From the NCBI RefSeq assembly GCF_015550425.1, contig NZ_JADNAT010000032.1:1-32959 (forward strand): 32,959 nucleotides of DNA. The letters run 5' to 3'. Below, one piece after another: positions 1 to 7,973 of this stretch; position 1 is the stretch's first letter, and every line of letters starts with the position of its first letter. Origin of the DNA: Clostridium sp. 1001275B_160808_H3. Lineage in GTDB: Bacteria; Bacillota; Clostridia; Clostridiales; Clostridiaceae. Position numbers and translations under genes: made by a program. The notes beneath the pieces are model-generated. The model searched no databases and was not told where the DNA came from. It worked only from the letters and a program-made list of their open reading frames with translations.

Positions 1-406
1 TTATATTTAAAAACTGACTTTACTCTTGCAGTTACAATAGCTTACGCTAAAACGGAAGTTACTTTTTCATTCAACGATTATAAAATAAGATTGTATATAT
101 AATTAAAGGTTAAAGGTAAAAATATATTATAAATACTTATTGGTTTTTATAAGTAAATATTATGTATAATTTGAATATAATAACAAAAGACGAATGATTG
201 TCTAAAATTTAACGAAAAATAATTACAGCATTTGTAAATTAAAATGTGAAGGTAATATTAACAAAATAAGATGCAAGTTTTTGTTGCGTGACTTGCATGT
301 TGAAAAAATAAATATGAAGGATTCAAAATTAAAACTTTCAATCCTTCATTAATTCTCAGCTTTAGTTTATAATATAAGTAAATAATTAAATTTAAGGAAT
401 GATTTT
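1..406. other. Intergenic region upstream of dnaX
   Basis: No open frame with a ribosome binding site was seen on either strand. The first 270 bases are AT-rich with no recognisable tRNA or SRP RNA. Two consecutive perfect hairpins occupy 271-349 (separate entry). A TATAAT hexamer at 368-373 lies 33 bases before the dnaX start and could be its -10 box, but no good -35 is present at 16-18 bases. The upstream gene is outside the window. Confidence 0.5.
271..349 (+). other. Two tandem perfect hairpins before dnaX
   Basis: The first hairpin has 8-bp arms ATGCAAGT (271-278) and ACTTGCAT (291-298). The second has 10-bp arms ATGAAGGATT (314-323) and AATCCTTCAT (340-349). Neither is followed by a clear T run, so they are poor intrinsic terminators as read. 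They could be the end of an upstream transcript, a small RNA, or 5'-leader structure of dnaX. Confidence 0.45.
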
Positions 407-2026
407 ATGGGATATACAGCTTTATATAGAGAATGGAGACCACAAAATTTTTATGATATTGTTGGTCAAGAACATATAACAACAACAGTTAAAAACCAAA
501 TATTAAATGACAGAATTGCTCATGCATATCTTTTTTGTGGAACAAGAGGAACAGGAAAAACAACAACAGCTAAAGTATTTGCTAAAGCTTTAAATTGCTT
601 AGATTTAAAAGATGGAGAGCCATGTAATGAATGTGAAATGTGTAGAAAAATAAATGAAGGTTTAGCAATTGATGTTACTGAATTAGATGCAGCTTCTAAT
701 AATGGTGTTGATAAAATTAGAGATATTATAGATGACGTAAAGTATCCTCCTCAAGAGGCTAGATTTAAAGTTTACATAATGGATGAGGTTCATATGTTAT
801 CTACTGGTGCTGTTAATGCATTTTTAAAAACTTTAGAAGAACCTCCAAAGAACGTTATATTTATTTTAGCAACAACAGATCCGCAAAAGCTTCCAATTAC
901 TATTCTTTCAAGATGTCAAAGGTTTGATTTCAAGAGAATAAATAATAATGAAATCACAGAACGTCTTAGAAAAATAGTCAATGAGCAAAATGCCCTCGCA
1001 GATGATAAAAGCCTAAATTTAATTGCAAGAGTATCAGATGGAGCAATGAGAGATGCTTTAAGTATATTAGATCAAGCTATATCAATGGGAAATGGAGCAG
1101 TAGAGTATGATGTTCTTATAAACATGCTTGGACTTGTTACTAATGATCATTTGTTCAATCTTACTAATTCTGTAATACAAAGAAATGTAGAAAAATCTAT
1201 CAATATAATAGATGAAGTTGTTTATGCTGGAAAAGATATTTATCTATTTATTAAGGATTTGATAGCTCACTATAGAAATATATTAATGGCTAAGGTTACT
1301 AATAATCCCGAAGAAGTATTAGATATGTCAGAAGAAAATATAGCATTAATAAAAGATCAAGCAAGTAAAATTAGAGCAGAAGAAGTAATGAGATATATAA
1401 GAATTCTTCAAGAAACCGAATCTAATGCAAAGATAAGCAAGCAAGCTAGGTTATATTTAGAATTAGCTGTTATTAAAATGTGTAAAATAGAATATGACAC
1501 ATCTAATGAAGTTATTTTAACTAGAATTAATAAGCTTGAAGAAGGATTAAAAAATGGTAGCCTTAAAGTGGTCAGTGCAGCATCTCCTAATAAAAGTGAT
1601 GCCAAAAAAGAAGCTGTTACTAATAAGCCTAATAGAGAACAGCCAAAGCCTAGAAATAATGATATTGTAGCAAATGAAAACTCTAAGGTAACTATAAATG
1701 ATATTCAAAGATCATGGAAGGATATTCTAGAGAGATTTAAGGCAAGAAGAGCTATGATAGTATATGCATCAATGCTTACTGGAAAGCCAGTGGAATGTAA
1801 AAATGGTGTTTTAACTATTGAATATGAGGATCAATTTAAGTTTAATAAGGATAGATTAGAAAAGCCAGAGTATAAGGCAATAATACAAGAAGTATTAGCA
1901 GAAATTTTTAGAGAAGATATAAAAATTGTTTTTGAGGTTGAAGAAACATCAAGTAGTGAAAAGTCAACTGCAGATATGCTTTTAGAAACCTTAGGATCTG
2001 ATATGGTAGATATATTAGATGAATAA
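407..2026 (+). CDS. dnaX: DNA polymerase III subunit gamma/tau
   Basis: Clamp-loader ATPase of the replicative polymerase. It is the motor subunit that, with delta and delta-prime, opens and loads the beta clamp in the cytoplasm. The AAA+ domain has Walker A GTRGTGKT at residues 45-52, a zinc-binding set C64/C73/C76/C79, Walker B DEVH at 126-129 and the sensor/arginine-finger SRC at 168-170. Domain III follows to about residue 360, then a charged linker and a short C-terminal domain (about 430-539). At 539 residues it is a normal clostridial tau length. The start has an AAGGAA site 7-9 bases upstream. It heads the conserved dnaX-ybaB-recR series. An A-rich stretch near 1603 (GCC AAA AAA GAA) is not in the right register for the classic dnaX frameshift. 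The family call is secure. Confidence 0.97.
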   Translation: MGYTALYREWRPQNFYDIVGQEHITTTVKNQILNDRIAHAYLFCGTRGTGKTTTAKVFAKALNCLDLKDGEPCNECEMCRKINEGLAIDVTELDAASNNGVDKIRDIIDDVKYPPQEARFKVYIMDEVHMLSTGAVNAFLKTLEEPPKNVIFILATTDPQKLPITILSRCQRFDFKRINNNEITERLRKIVNEQNALADDKSLNLIARVSDGAMRDALSILDQAISMGNGAVEYDVLINMLGLVTNDHLFNLTNSVIQRNVEKSINIIDEVVYAGKDIYLFIKDLIAHYRNILMAKVTNNPEEVLDMSEENIALIKDQASKIRAEEVMRYIRILQETESNAKISKQARLYLELAVIKMCKIEYDTSNEVILTRINKLEEGLKNGSLKVVSAASPNKSDAKKEAVTNKPNREQPKPRNNDIVANENSKVTINDIQRSWKDILERFKARRAMIVYASMLTGKPVECKNGVLTIEYEDQFKFNKDRLEKPEYKAIIQEVLAEIFREDIKIVFEVEETSSSEKSTADMLLETLGSDMVDILDE

Positions 2027-2174
2027 AATTAAGTTATAATATATGCACATAAACAAAATGAAAAATAAGAATAATAAGAATGAAAATTAATGCAAATAGT
2101 ATCTTAAATGTAGTAAAATAAAGAAAAATACTATATAATAAAGAATAGATTTTTATAATAAGGAGGATGTTTTT

Positions 2175-2519
2175 ATGGCAAGAGGAGGATTTCCAGGCGG
2201 ATTTGGTGGAGGAAACATGAATAACCTAATGAAGCAAGCGCAAAAACTTCAAAAGGATATGGAGCAAATGCAAAAGGATCTTGAAACTAAAGAGTTTGAA
2301 GCTTCAGTTGGCGGTGGTGCTGTAGTTGTAAAAGCAAATGGTAAAAAGGAAGTAGTTTCAATTAACATAAAACCAGAAGTAGTTGATGCAGATGATGTTG
2401 AAATGCTAGAAGATTTAGTTCTTAGTGCAGTAAATGAAGCATTAAGAAAAGCTGATGAAGAAAGCGCAAATAAAATGGGTAAATTAACTGGTGGAATGAA
2501 TATACCAGGACTTTTTTAA
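2175..2519 (+). CDS. ybaB: YbaB/EbfC family nucleoid-associated protein
   Basis: Small DNA-binding protein (114 aa) of the YbaB/EbfC family. Members form dimers that bind DNA with little sequence preference and are almost always encoded between dnaX and recR, as here. The sequence shows a Gly-rich, Met-containing N-terminus ([13 protein letters not shown]), a long amphipathic helix around residues 17-45, then the beta-rich core with a [15 protein letters not shown] segment and a C-terminal helix. A very strong AAGGAGGA ribosome binding site precedes the ATG. The gap to dnaX is 148 bases, and a strong hairpin separates it from recR, so the three genes need not be a simple uniform transcript. 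The exact physiological role of the family is not settled. Confidence 0.94.
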   Translation: MARGGFPGGFGGGNMNNLMKQAQKLQKDMEQMQKDLETKEFEASVGGGAVVVKANGKKEVVSINIKPEVVDADDVEMLEDLVLSAVNEALRKADEESANKMGKLTGGMNIPGLF

Positions 2520-2573
2520 TAATTAATAATTAATAATTTGCATTGTTCGTAGTTTGCAATTAATAATTAGAAA

Positions 2574-2657
2574 TTCATAAATAATGTTTAATTATTTATG
2601 AATGATTTATAAATAAAATTAAAACATAAAAAGGCGAATTTATTTCGCCTTTTTATG
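2574..2657 (+). terminator. Hairpin pair between ybaB and recR, second an intrinsic terminator
   Basis: A 12-bp AT-only hairpin (2574-2585 with 2591-2602) is followed by a perfect 14-bp inverted repeat (2625-2638 with 2644-2657, loop TTTAT). The core GGCGAA/TTCGCC is followed by TTTTT, a typical rho-independent shape. It ends 28 bases before the recR start, so it probably attenuates rather than fully isolates recR. Between ybaB and the first hairpin the sequence is made of AATTAATAATT-like units. Confidence 0.75.
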
Positions 2658-2684
2658 TATTTAAATTACGGAAAGGATGATTTT

Positions 2685-3281
2685 ATGGATTTTTATCCAG
2701 TTGCTATAGAAAAACTTATTGAAGAATTTGCCAAGCTACCAAGTGTTGGCCAAAAGACAGCTCAAAGATTAGCGTTACATGTATTGAATCTTCCAGAAGA
2801 TGAAGTTAAAGAGTTTGCAGATGCCTTGGTTAAAGCAAGGGGAACAATAAAGTATTGTTCAATATGCGGTAACTTTACAGACAAGGACCCTTGTGCAATA
2901 TGTTCTAATCCAAATAGAGATAAAGATGTAATTTGTGTTGTAGAGCAACCTAAAGATATAATGACTATGGAAAAGGTTAAGGAATATAATGGATCATATC
3001 ATGTATTACATGGAAATTTATCACCTATGCAAGGAAGAGGACCACAAGATATAAGGATAAGAGAATTAGTTGCAAGAATGAGCGCTGATGTTAAAGAGGT
3101 CATAATAGCAACTAACCCTAATATTGAAGGTGAAGCAACAGCAATGTATATATCTAGAATTTTAAAACCATTAGATATAAAAGTAACTAGAATTGCTTCA
3201 GGAATACCTGTAGGAGGAGACTTGGAATATGCTGATGAAGTAACTCTTTCAAAGGCATTAGAAGGTAGAAAAGAGATATAA
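2685..3281 (+). CDS. recR: Recombination mediator protein RecR
   Basis: RecR works with RecF/RecO to load RecA on gapped DNA during recombinational repair. The protein reads as the usual 198 residues: an N-terminal helix-hairpin-helix ([13 protein letters not shown], 18-30), a C4 zinc finger (C58, C61, C70, C73) and a Toprim domain from about residue 81 with the acidic E87 and downstream acidic residues. The start is at 2685, not at the upstream in-frame ATG at 2655. The upstream ATG lies inside the terminator stem at 2644-2657 and has no ribosome binding site, whereas ATG 2685 is preceded by GGAAAGGATG, and [19 protein letters not shown] is the family's normal N-terminus. It is followed 21 bases later by cls, on the same strand. 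Confidence 0.96.
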   Translation: MDFYPVAIEKLIEEFAKLPSVGQKTAQRLALHVLNLPEDEVKEFADALVKARGTIKYCSICGNFTDKDPCAICSNPNRDKDVICVVEQPKDIMTMEKVKEYNGSYHVLHGNLSPMQGRGPQDIRIRELVARMSADVKEVIIATNPNIEGEATAMYISRILKPLDIKVTRIASGIPVGGDLEYADEVTLSKALEGRKEI

Positions 3282-3302
3282 ATATAATTGAAAGGTGGAT
3301 GT

Positions 3303-4838
3303 ATGAGTAAGATATTAAAATTTTTATTTAGTAGAATGGCAATTGTTGGGCTACTTATTATTGTGCAATTATCAATTCTTATTTTTGCTATATGGAAGCT
3401 TTCTGAATCCTTCGTATATCTATATGTATTATTATTTCTAATAAGTATATTTGCAGTTATTTATATTGTTAGTACTAAGGATAATCCCTCTTACAAACTA
3501 GCGTGGACTATACCTGTACTTTTAGTTCCTGTTTTTGGTGGGCTATTTTATTTGCTTTTTGGATTAAGAAAAACTACTAAGAAATTTAGAGCCAGAATAA
3601 CTAATATACACAACGAAACAGCTAAATTATTGATTCAAGATAAGGATATACTCAGTGAAATTGAAAAAGAAGATAAGGGAATTGCAAACCAAGTAAAATA
3701 TTTAAATAAGTATGCAGCAAGTCCTATTTATAAAAATACTACTACAAAATATTTATCACCTGGAGAAGAGTTTTTTGAAAAGCTAAAAGAAGAATTAAAA
3801 AAAGCAAAGCATTATATCTTTATGGAATATTTTATAATCCAAGAAGGTGTGATGTGGGATAGTATTTTGGAAATACTAGAAGATAAGGTAAAAGAAGGCG
3901 TAGATGTAAGGTTAATATATGATGATATGGGATGCCTAAGAACACTTCCTTATAAGTATGACGAGAGGTTAAGGCAAAAGGGAATAAAGTGTTTAGTATT
4001 TAATCCATTTGTGCCATTTCTATCAGTTATAATGAATAACAGAGATCACAGAAAAATTACAATAATTGATGGTCATACTGCATTTACAGGAGGCATTAAC
4101 TTAGCTGATGAATATATAAACGAAATAGTTAGATTTGGCCATTGGAAGGATTCTTCAATTATGATAAGAGGAGAAGCTGTCTGGAATTTAACTATGATGT
4201 TCCTTCAATCATGGCAATTTAATTGTGGTCAAAAAGAAGACTATGAAAAATATAAGCCATATGTGAATTATGATAAAGAGTTCGAAGGGGATGGATATGT
4301 TCAACCTTATGGTGATAGTCCTCTTGATGATGAAACTGTAGGGGAAAATGTATACTTAAATATTATAAATAAAGCAAAAGAATATGTTTATATAAATACG
4401 CCATATTTAATAGTAGATAATGAATTAGTAACTGCTTTAACTTTGGCAGCCAAAAGTGGTGTAGAAGTTATAATAGTTACTCCACATATAGAAGATAAGT
4501 GGTATGTTCATATGGTAACAAGAGCATATTATGCTCAGCTTATAGAAGCAGGAGTAAAGATATATGAGTATACTCCTGGATTTATACATTCTAAGACATT
4601 TGTATCTGATGATGAAATAGGTGTTATAGGAACTATAAATATGGATTACAGAAGCCTTTATTTACATTTTGAATGTGGAGTTTTACTTTATAAGACAAAA
4701 TCATTAATGGAAATTAAGAATGACTTCCTAGAAACTTTGAAGGTTTGCCAGTTGATAACAATAGAGGATTGCCATAGAATCAAATGGTCAAATAAATTTA
4801 TAACAGCAATATTAAGAGTTTTTGCACCGTTAATGTAA
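3303..4838 (+). CDS. cls: Cardiolipin synthase (PLD superfamily)
   Basis: Membrane enzyme that condenses two phosphatidylglycerol molecules into cardiolipin and glycerol. The 511-residue protein begins with hydrophobic membrane segments (about 10-32, 37-57 and 68-88), then has two phospholipase-D HKD motifs: H249-K251-D256 (DHRKITIID) and H429-K431-D436 (HSKTFVSD), each followed by the Gly/Asn residues of the motif. This is the normal layout of Gram-positive Cls. The start is ATG 3303 behind AAAGGTGG; an upstream TTG at 3288 would overlap that binding site and is not favoured. It lies 21 bases downstream of recR and may be co-transcribed. Other paralogues may exist elsewhere, so the specific symbol (clsA/clsB) is not assigned. 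Confidence 0.94.
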   Translation: MSKILKFLFSRMAIVGLLIIVQLSILIFAIWKLSESFVYLYVLLFLISIFAVIYIVSTKDNPSYKLAWTIPVLLVPVFGGLFYLLFGLRKTTKKFRARITNIHNETAKLLIQDKDILSEIEKEDKGIANQVKYLNKYAASPIYKNTTTKYLSPGEEFFEKLKEELKKAKHYIFMEYFIIQEGVMWDSILEILEDKVKEGVDVRLIYDDMGCLRTLPYKYDERLRQKGIKCLVFNPFVPFLSVIMNNRDHRKITIIDGHTAFTGGINLADEYINEIVRFGHWKDSSIMIRGEAVWNLTMMFLQSWQFNCGQKEDYEKYKPYVNYDKEFEGDGYVQPYGDSPLDDETVGENVYLNIINKAKEYVYINTPYLIVDNELVTALTLAAKSGVEVIIVTPHIEDKWYVHMVTRAYYAQLIEAGVKIYEYTPGFIHSKTFVSDDEIGVIGTINMDYRSLYLHFECGVLLYKTKSLMEIKNDFLETLKVCQLITIEDCHRIKWSNKFITAILRVFAPLM

Positions 4839-4917
4839 GAAAAGTTAATAAATCTCGAATAATTTTGTTAAAAATTGGATAATATTTTAATATATAAATT
4901 ATTTGGGAGGATAGAAA

Positions 4918-5175
4918 ATGGATAAGAAAACCATTCTAGATTTATTGATGCAAAATGCGGAGAAAAATAAGATACAATACAGTGAGGATGACTTAGAGTT
5001 ATTGAGTGCAATAAAAGATGCTATAACAGAAATGGAAGTAGCAAGATCATTATTTAATTCAGTAAGCGATCCTCAATTAATTGAACTAGCAATTCATGCA
5101 GAAGATGTAGCTAAAACTAGATATGATTATTTAATATCTATGGCTAAAAGAAGAGAATTAAGAAAAATAAACTAA
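4918..5175 (+). CDS. yaaL: YaaL-like DUF2508 protein
   Basis: Short (85 aa), highly charged, mostly helical soluble protein of the DUF2508/YaaL type, recognised from the pattern EVARSLFNSVSDPQLIELAIH and from its position before bofA, the arrangement seen in Bacillus and Clostridium. It has no signal peptide, membrane segment or catalytic motif. The ribosome binding site GGGAGG is 8 bases before ATG. The function is unknown. The neighbourhood (recR, bofA) does not by itself fix a role, although co-conservation with bofA suggests a link to sporulating Firmicutes. Confidence 0.85.
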   Translation: MDKKTILDLLMQNAEKNKIQYSEDDLELLSAIKDAITEMEVARSLFNSVSDPQLIELAIHAEDVAKTRYDYLISMAKRRELRKIN

Positions 5176-5242
5176 TATATAGGTATGCAATATATTAATA
5201 TTATTGTTAAATAATACATAATATTAATCGGAGGGGATTTAT

Positions 5243-5491
5243 ATGGATTTAAATATGATTTTATATGGATTAATAGGACTAGTTCTATTGTATTTATTAA
5301 TAAAATTTTTAAAATGGCCATTAAAAATTTTAATAAATGGTATTATAGGAATAGTTTTATTATACCTAACAAATATTTTAGGTTCTTACTTCGGGTTTTC
5401 AATAGGAATAAATGCAATAACAGCATTAATAGCAGGATTCTTAGGAGTTCCTGGTGTTATATTTTTAGTAATATTTCAACTGTTTTTATAA
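5243..5491 (+). CDS. bofA: BofA-like sporulation membrane protein (pro-sigma-K processing inhibitor family)
   Basis: An 82-residue, almost entirely hydrophobic protein with two or three membrane segments (about 5-20, 27-48 and 55-80) and the BofA-type C-terminal pattern ITALIAGFLGVPGVIFL. In Bacillus subtilis, BofA sits in the mother-cell membrane around the forespore and holds the SpoIVFB protease inactive so that pro-sigma-K is cut at the right time. Many clostridia have BofA although their sigma-K processing differs, so the exact role here is inferred. The start has GGAGGGGA upstream. It is the last gene of the dnaX-to-bofA block and is closed by a strong terminator. Confidence 0.88.
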   Translation: MDLNMILYGLIGLVLLYLLIKFLKWPLKILINGIIGIVLLYLTNILGSYFGFSIGINAITALIAGFLGVPGVIFLVIFQLFL

Positions 5492-5506
5492 ATCTTTATA
5501 AAAATG

Positions 5507-5540
5507 AAAGAGATTCAGTTTTAATTGAATCTCTTTTATT
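5507..5540 (+). terminator. Intrinsic terminator after bofA
   Basis: Perfect 11-bp arms AAAGAGATTCA (5507-5517) and TGAATCTCTTT (5526-5536) followed by TATTTT. It ends the dnaX-bofA block. Confidence 0.88.
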
Positions 5541-5551
5541 TTAATGAGAGA

Positions 5552-5763
5552 GGGAACTTATAGTTCCCAAAAGTTTATATAGATGGGAGTTAGAAGTTTT
5601 TTCAGTCTATTATGAGTGAAAAGCCTCTTATGAGATCAGTATATGTAGATTGTAAAAAATGGTTACTATAATTTATAAATGAAAGAGTATCATTTTTCAT
5701 TATTTTAATTTACAAAACATTACTAAGTTTATATATTGACTCATGTGATAAAATAAATATAAA
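5552..5763 (+). promoter_or_regulatory. Small hairpin and probable promoter of the Cys-rich gene and mscL
   Basis: A 7-bp GGGAACT/AGTTCCC hairpin with a 3-nt loop lies at 5552-5568, just after the bofA terminator; it has no T run. A promoter-like pair follows: TTGACT at 5736-5741 and TATAAA at 5758-5763 with a 16-bp spacer, ending 24 bases before the next ATG. The bases between are AT-rich with no gene. Confidence 0.5.
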
Positions 5764-5787
5764 TTAAATTTAAGGGGGAACATTATT

Positions 5788-5973
5788 ATGCCAGCAGGTA
5801 ATGGAATAAATTGCAACTATTGTCCAGAGTATAAAAAAAGTTGTAATGGTGATGATAAAGGGTGTCTATGTTATAAGTGTCCTAGGCATTTGGGACAATG
5901 TATGTGTGTAAAGTATTGCAGAGAAACAGAGTCTATTCTAACGTTTGATGAACATTATGAAAGGATTGATTAG
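5788..5973 (+). CDS. Cys-rich mini-protein, probable metal-binding
   Basis: A 61-residue protein with ten cysteines, nine of them in residues 9-44: CNYC, CNGDDKGCLCYKCP and CMCVKYC. There is no signal peptide, so it is probably cytoplasmic and likely binds zinc or an iron-sulphur cluster. The spacing resembles DUF2769-type Cys-rich proteins, but that assignment is tentative. A strong AAGGGGGA site precedes the ATG. Its TAG stop is immediately followed by the ATG of mscL (zero gap), so the two are almost certainly co-translated. No function is known. The link to the mechanosensitive channel could be regulatory or only transcriptional. Confidence 0.85.
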   Translation: MPAGNGINCNYCPEYKKSCNGDDKGCLCYKCPRHLGQCMCVKYCRETESILTFDEHYERID

Positions 5974-6420
5974 ATGAAGGAAAAAGGAAAGAAGTTTATA
6001 AGTGAATTTAAAGACTTTGCAATGAAAGGAAATGTGTTAGATCTAGCAATTGGGGTAATTATAGGGGGAGCTTTTAATAAAATAGTTTCATCCTTAGTTA
6101 AGGACATTATAATGCCACCAATAGGAGTTTTAACAGGTGGAGTTAATTTCTCGGATCTTTCATATGTATTAAAACCAGCAGTAGAAGGTGTAAGTGATGC
6201 AGTCACATTAAATTATGGGTTATTTATTCAAAACATAGTTGATTTTTTAATCATAGCACTGTCTATATTTATATTTATAAAAATAGTTAATAAATTAAAT
6301 GGTAAAAAAGAAGAGGAAGCCAAAAAGGAAGAAGAAAAGAAAAAGTTAACAGTAGAACAAGAACTGTTAACAGAAATAAGAAATTTATTAAAGAATCAGC
6401 CAGAGGCTTCTGAAGAATAG
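5974..6420 (+). CDS. mscL: Large-conductance mechanosensitive channel
   Basis: MscL forms a homopentameric pore in the cytoplasmic membrane that opens under tension and releases solutes in hypo-osmotic shock. The 148-residue sequence has the family's N-terminal amphipathic helix ([42 protein letters not shown]), TM1 around residues 19-45, a periplasmic-side loop containing the YVLKPA segment, TM2 at about 76-100, and a charged cytoplasmic helix rich in Lys and Glu (about 108-130). The ATG starts directly after the stop of the Cys-rich gene. The GAAAGG of that gene's end serves as its ribosome binding site. A terminator follows. Confidence 0.96.
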   Translation: MKEKGKKFISEFKDFAMKGNVLDLAIGVIIGGAFNKIVSSLVKDIIMPPIGVLTGGVNFSDLSYVLKPAVEGVSDAVTLNYGLFIQNIVDFLIIALSIFIFIKIVNKLNGKKEEEAKKEEEKKKLTVEQELLTEIRNLLKNQPEASEE

Positions 6421-6462
6421 TTAGTACATAGTATAAATAATAGATATAAATATATTTAGGAT

Positions 6463-6510
6463 TAAAGGCTACAGCTTTTTTATAATATAAAAGGAGCTGT
6501 AGCTTTATTT
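6463..6510 (+). terminator. Intrinsic terminator after mscL
   Basis: Arms GCTACAGCT (6468-6476) and AGCTGTAGC (6495-6503), extended inward by T/A pairs, followed by TTTATTTTAT. Confidence 0.8.
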
Positions 6511-6626
6511 TATATTTAAATTAGTATTCAAACATAGTACAAGAGCATAAGATGATAATAGAAATTATTATTTTAGTAATAAAACGATACTTTTAATAAT
6601 ATTATATTGAAAGAATCGAAAAAAGG

Positions 6627-6655
6627 TTGTTAAATGTGTAAAAAAGTAGTAAAAT
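6627..6655 (+). promoter_or_regulatory. Promoter of the serine-biosynthesis block
   Basis: TTGTTA (6627-6632) and TAAAAT (6650-6655) with a 17-bp spacer, 54 bases before the aminotransferase start. No T-box or other leader riboswitch fits in the short leader. Confidence 0.6.
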
Positions 6656-6708
6656 TAACAATAATTAAATAAGCAATAAAAATGAAGATTATATGGGGGA
6701 GAGGTACG

Positions 6709-7785
6709 ATGCATAAAAAACTATTTATTCCTGGACCAGTTGAGGTAAGACCAGATGTTTTAGAACAGATGGCAAATCCTATGATTGGGCATAGAAGCAA
6801 AGAGGCTTCAGAACTTCAAAGAAGGATTAGCAACAACTTAAGAAAGTTATTTTTTACAGAAAGTGAAATATTACTTTCAACTACATCAGGTAGTGGACTT
6901 ATGGAAGGTGCTATAAGATCCTGTACAGCAAAAAGAGCTGCTGTATTTTCCGTTGGGGCATTCGGAAAGAGATGGTATGAGATGGCAATTTCAAATAACG
7001 TTCCTGCTGACTTATTTGAAGTAGAAATGGGAAATGCTATTAAGCCTGAAATGGTTGATGAAGCATTGGCAACAGGTAAGTATGATTTAGTAGCAGTTAC
7101 TCATAATGAGACATCTACTGGAGTAATGAATCCAATTGAAAAGATTGGAGAAGTTATAAAAAGATATCCAGATGTTGTTTTTATAGTAGATACAGTAAGT
7201 TCTGCTGCAGGAACAAAGATAGAGGTTGATAAATGGGGAATAGACATTTGTTTAACTTCAACACAAAAAGCAATAGGATTGCCACCAGGCATGGCAATAT
7301 GTACTTTTTCAAATAAAGCAAAGGAAAGAGCAGAAAAGGTACCTAATAGGGGATTTTATCTAGATTTATTATCTTTATATAAATATATTCAAAAGAAGGA
7401 TTATCAATATCCTTCAACACCATCAATATCTCATATGTATGCGCTAGATTATCAACTAGACTATATACTAAACAAAGAAGGTCTAGAAAATAGATTTGCA
7501 AGACATATAGAAATGGCTAAAGTTGTTAGAGCATGGGCAAGAAAATATTTTGAGATTTTCCCAGATGAAAACTATTTGTCTAATACTTTAACAACAGTTA
7601 AAAATAATAGGGGAATAGATGTGTCTGCATTAAATAAGGAACTAGGAAAGAGAGGATTCCAAATATCAAATGGATATGGAAGCCTAAAAGATAAGACATT
7701 TAGAATAGCTCACATGGCGGATTGCCAAATGGAAGATGTAAATGAGCTTTTAAGTAATATAAATGATATTTTAGGTTTAGAGTAA
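6709..7785 (+). CDS. Class V aminotransferase, probable SerC-type (alanine-glyoxylate / serine-pyruvate family)
   Basis: PLP-dependent class V aminotransferase of 358 residues. It has the N-terminal FIPGPVEV loop and GHRS motif, the TTSGSGLMEGAIR phosphate-side segment (58-70), D161 in IVDTVSS which pairs with the PLP ring nitrogen, and the Schiff-base lysine K187 in TSTQKAIG. The sequence family is alanine-glyoxylate/serine-pyruvate aminotransferase, but the next gene is SerA, so the likely job is conversion of phosphohydroxypyruvate to phosphoserine, as proposed for related enzymes in anaerobes lacking classical SerC. The start at 6709 follows GGGGGAGAGG; an ATG at 6682 in the same frame lacks a binding site. 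The substrate cannot be proved from sequence. Confidence 0.88.
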   Translation: MHKKLFIPGPVEVRPDVLEQMANPMIGHRSKEASELQRRISNNLRKLFFTESEILLSTTSGSGLMEGAIRSCTAKRAAVFSVGAFGKRWYEMAISNNVPADLFEVEMGNAIKPEMVDEALATGKYDLVAVTHNETSTGVMNPIEKIGEVIKRYPDVVFIVDTVSSAAGTKIEVDKWGIDICLTSTQKAIGLPPGMAICTFSNKAKERAEKVPNRGFYLDLLSLYKYIQKKDYQYPSTPSISHMYALDYQLDYILNKEGLENRFARHIEMAKVVRAWARKYFEIFPDENYLSNTLTTVKNNRGIDVSALNKELGKRGFQISNGYGSLKDKTFRIAHMADCQMEDVNELLSNINDILGLE

Positions 7786-7811
7786 TAATAAATTGCAGAG
7801 CAATTTACTAA

Positions 7812-7959
7812 TGAAAAATTGAAAAGTGAAAGAATTGGGGTTGCTTTGCTATGCAAAGCTTAAGGGATATAGGGGCGAATCACTTTATATTCAAAAATCC
7901 TTAAAGGATTTTATCTTAACTTGTTCATTCTTTCATTTTTTCACTTTTTCACTATTAAA
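7812..7959. repeat. TIR-bearing intergenic repeat, copy A (MITE-like)
   Basis: A roughly 145-bp block between the aminotransferase and serA. Its ends are imperfect inverted repeats of about 24 bases: TGAAAAATTGAAAAGTGAAA at 7812-7831 and, on the right (7927-7951), TTTCATTTTTTCACTTTTTC. Inside is a 32-base core (7881-7912) that occurs inverted at 18496-18527 with 29 of 32 matches. No open frame is present. It separates two genes of one pathway and does not look like a terminator. Probably a non-autonomous dispersed element. Confidence 0.65.
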
Positions 7960-7973
7960 TAGGGGGCGTAGAA

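Noticed and set aside
1595..1620. Possible programmed frameshift site in dnaX (run of six A before G).
   Set aside because: The reading frame is GCC AAA AAA GAA, not the A AAA AAG register needed for tandem slippage, and no clear downstream stem or short-gamma ending was seen.
2655..2684. Longer recR N-terminus from ATG 2655.
   Set aside because: The ATG is inside a terminator arm and has no binding site; ATG 2685 has one and gives the standard family N-terminus.
3288..3302. TTG start for cardiolipin synthase.
   Set aside because: It overlaps the AAAGGTGG site that serves ATG 3303.
5314..5544. Second frame overlapping bofA.
   Set aside because: Runs through the bofA terminator and has no start signal; bofA itself is recognised.
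6510..6708. T-box or riboswitch upstream of the serine block.
   Set aside because: The promoter at 6627-6655 leaves a leader of about 50 bases, too short, and no T-box sequence is present.
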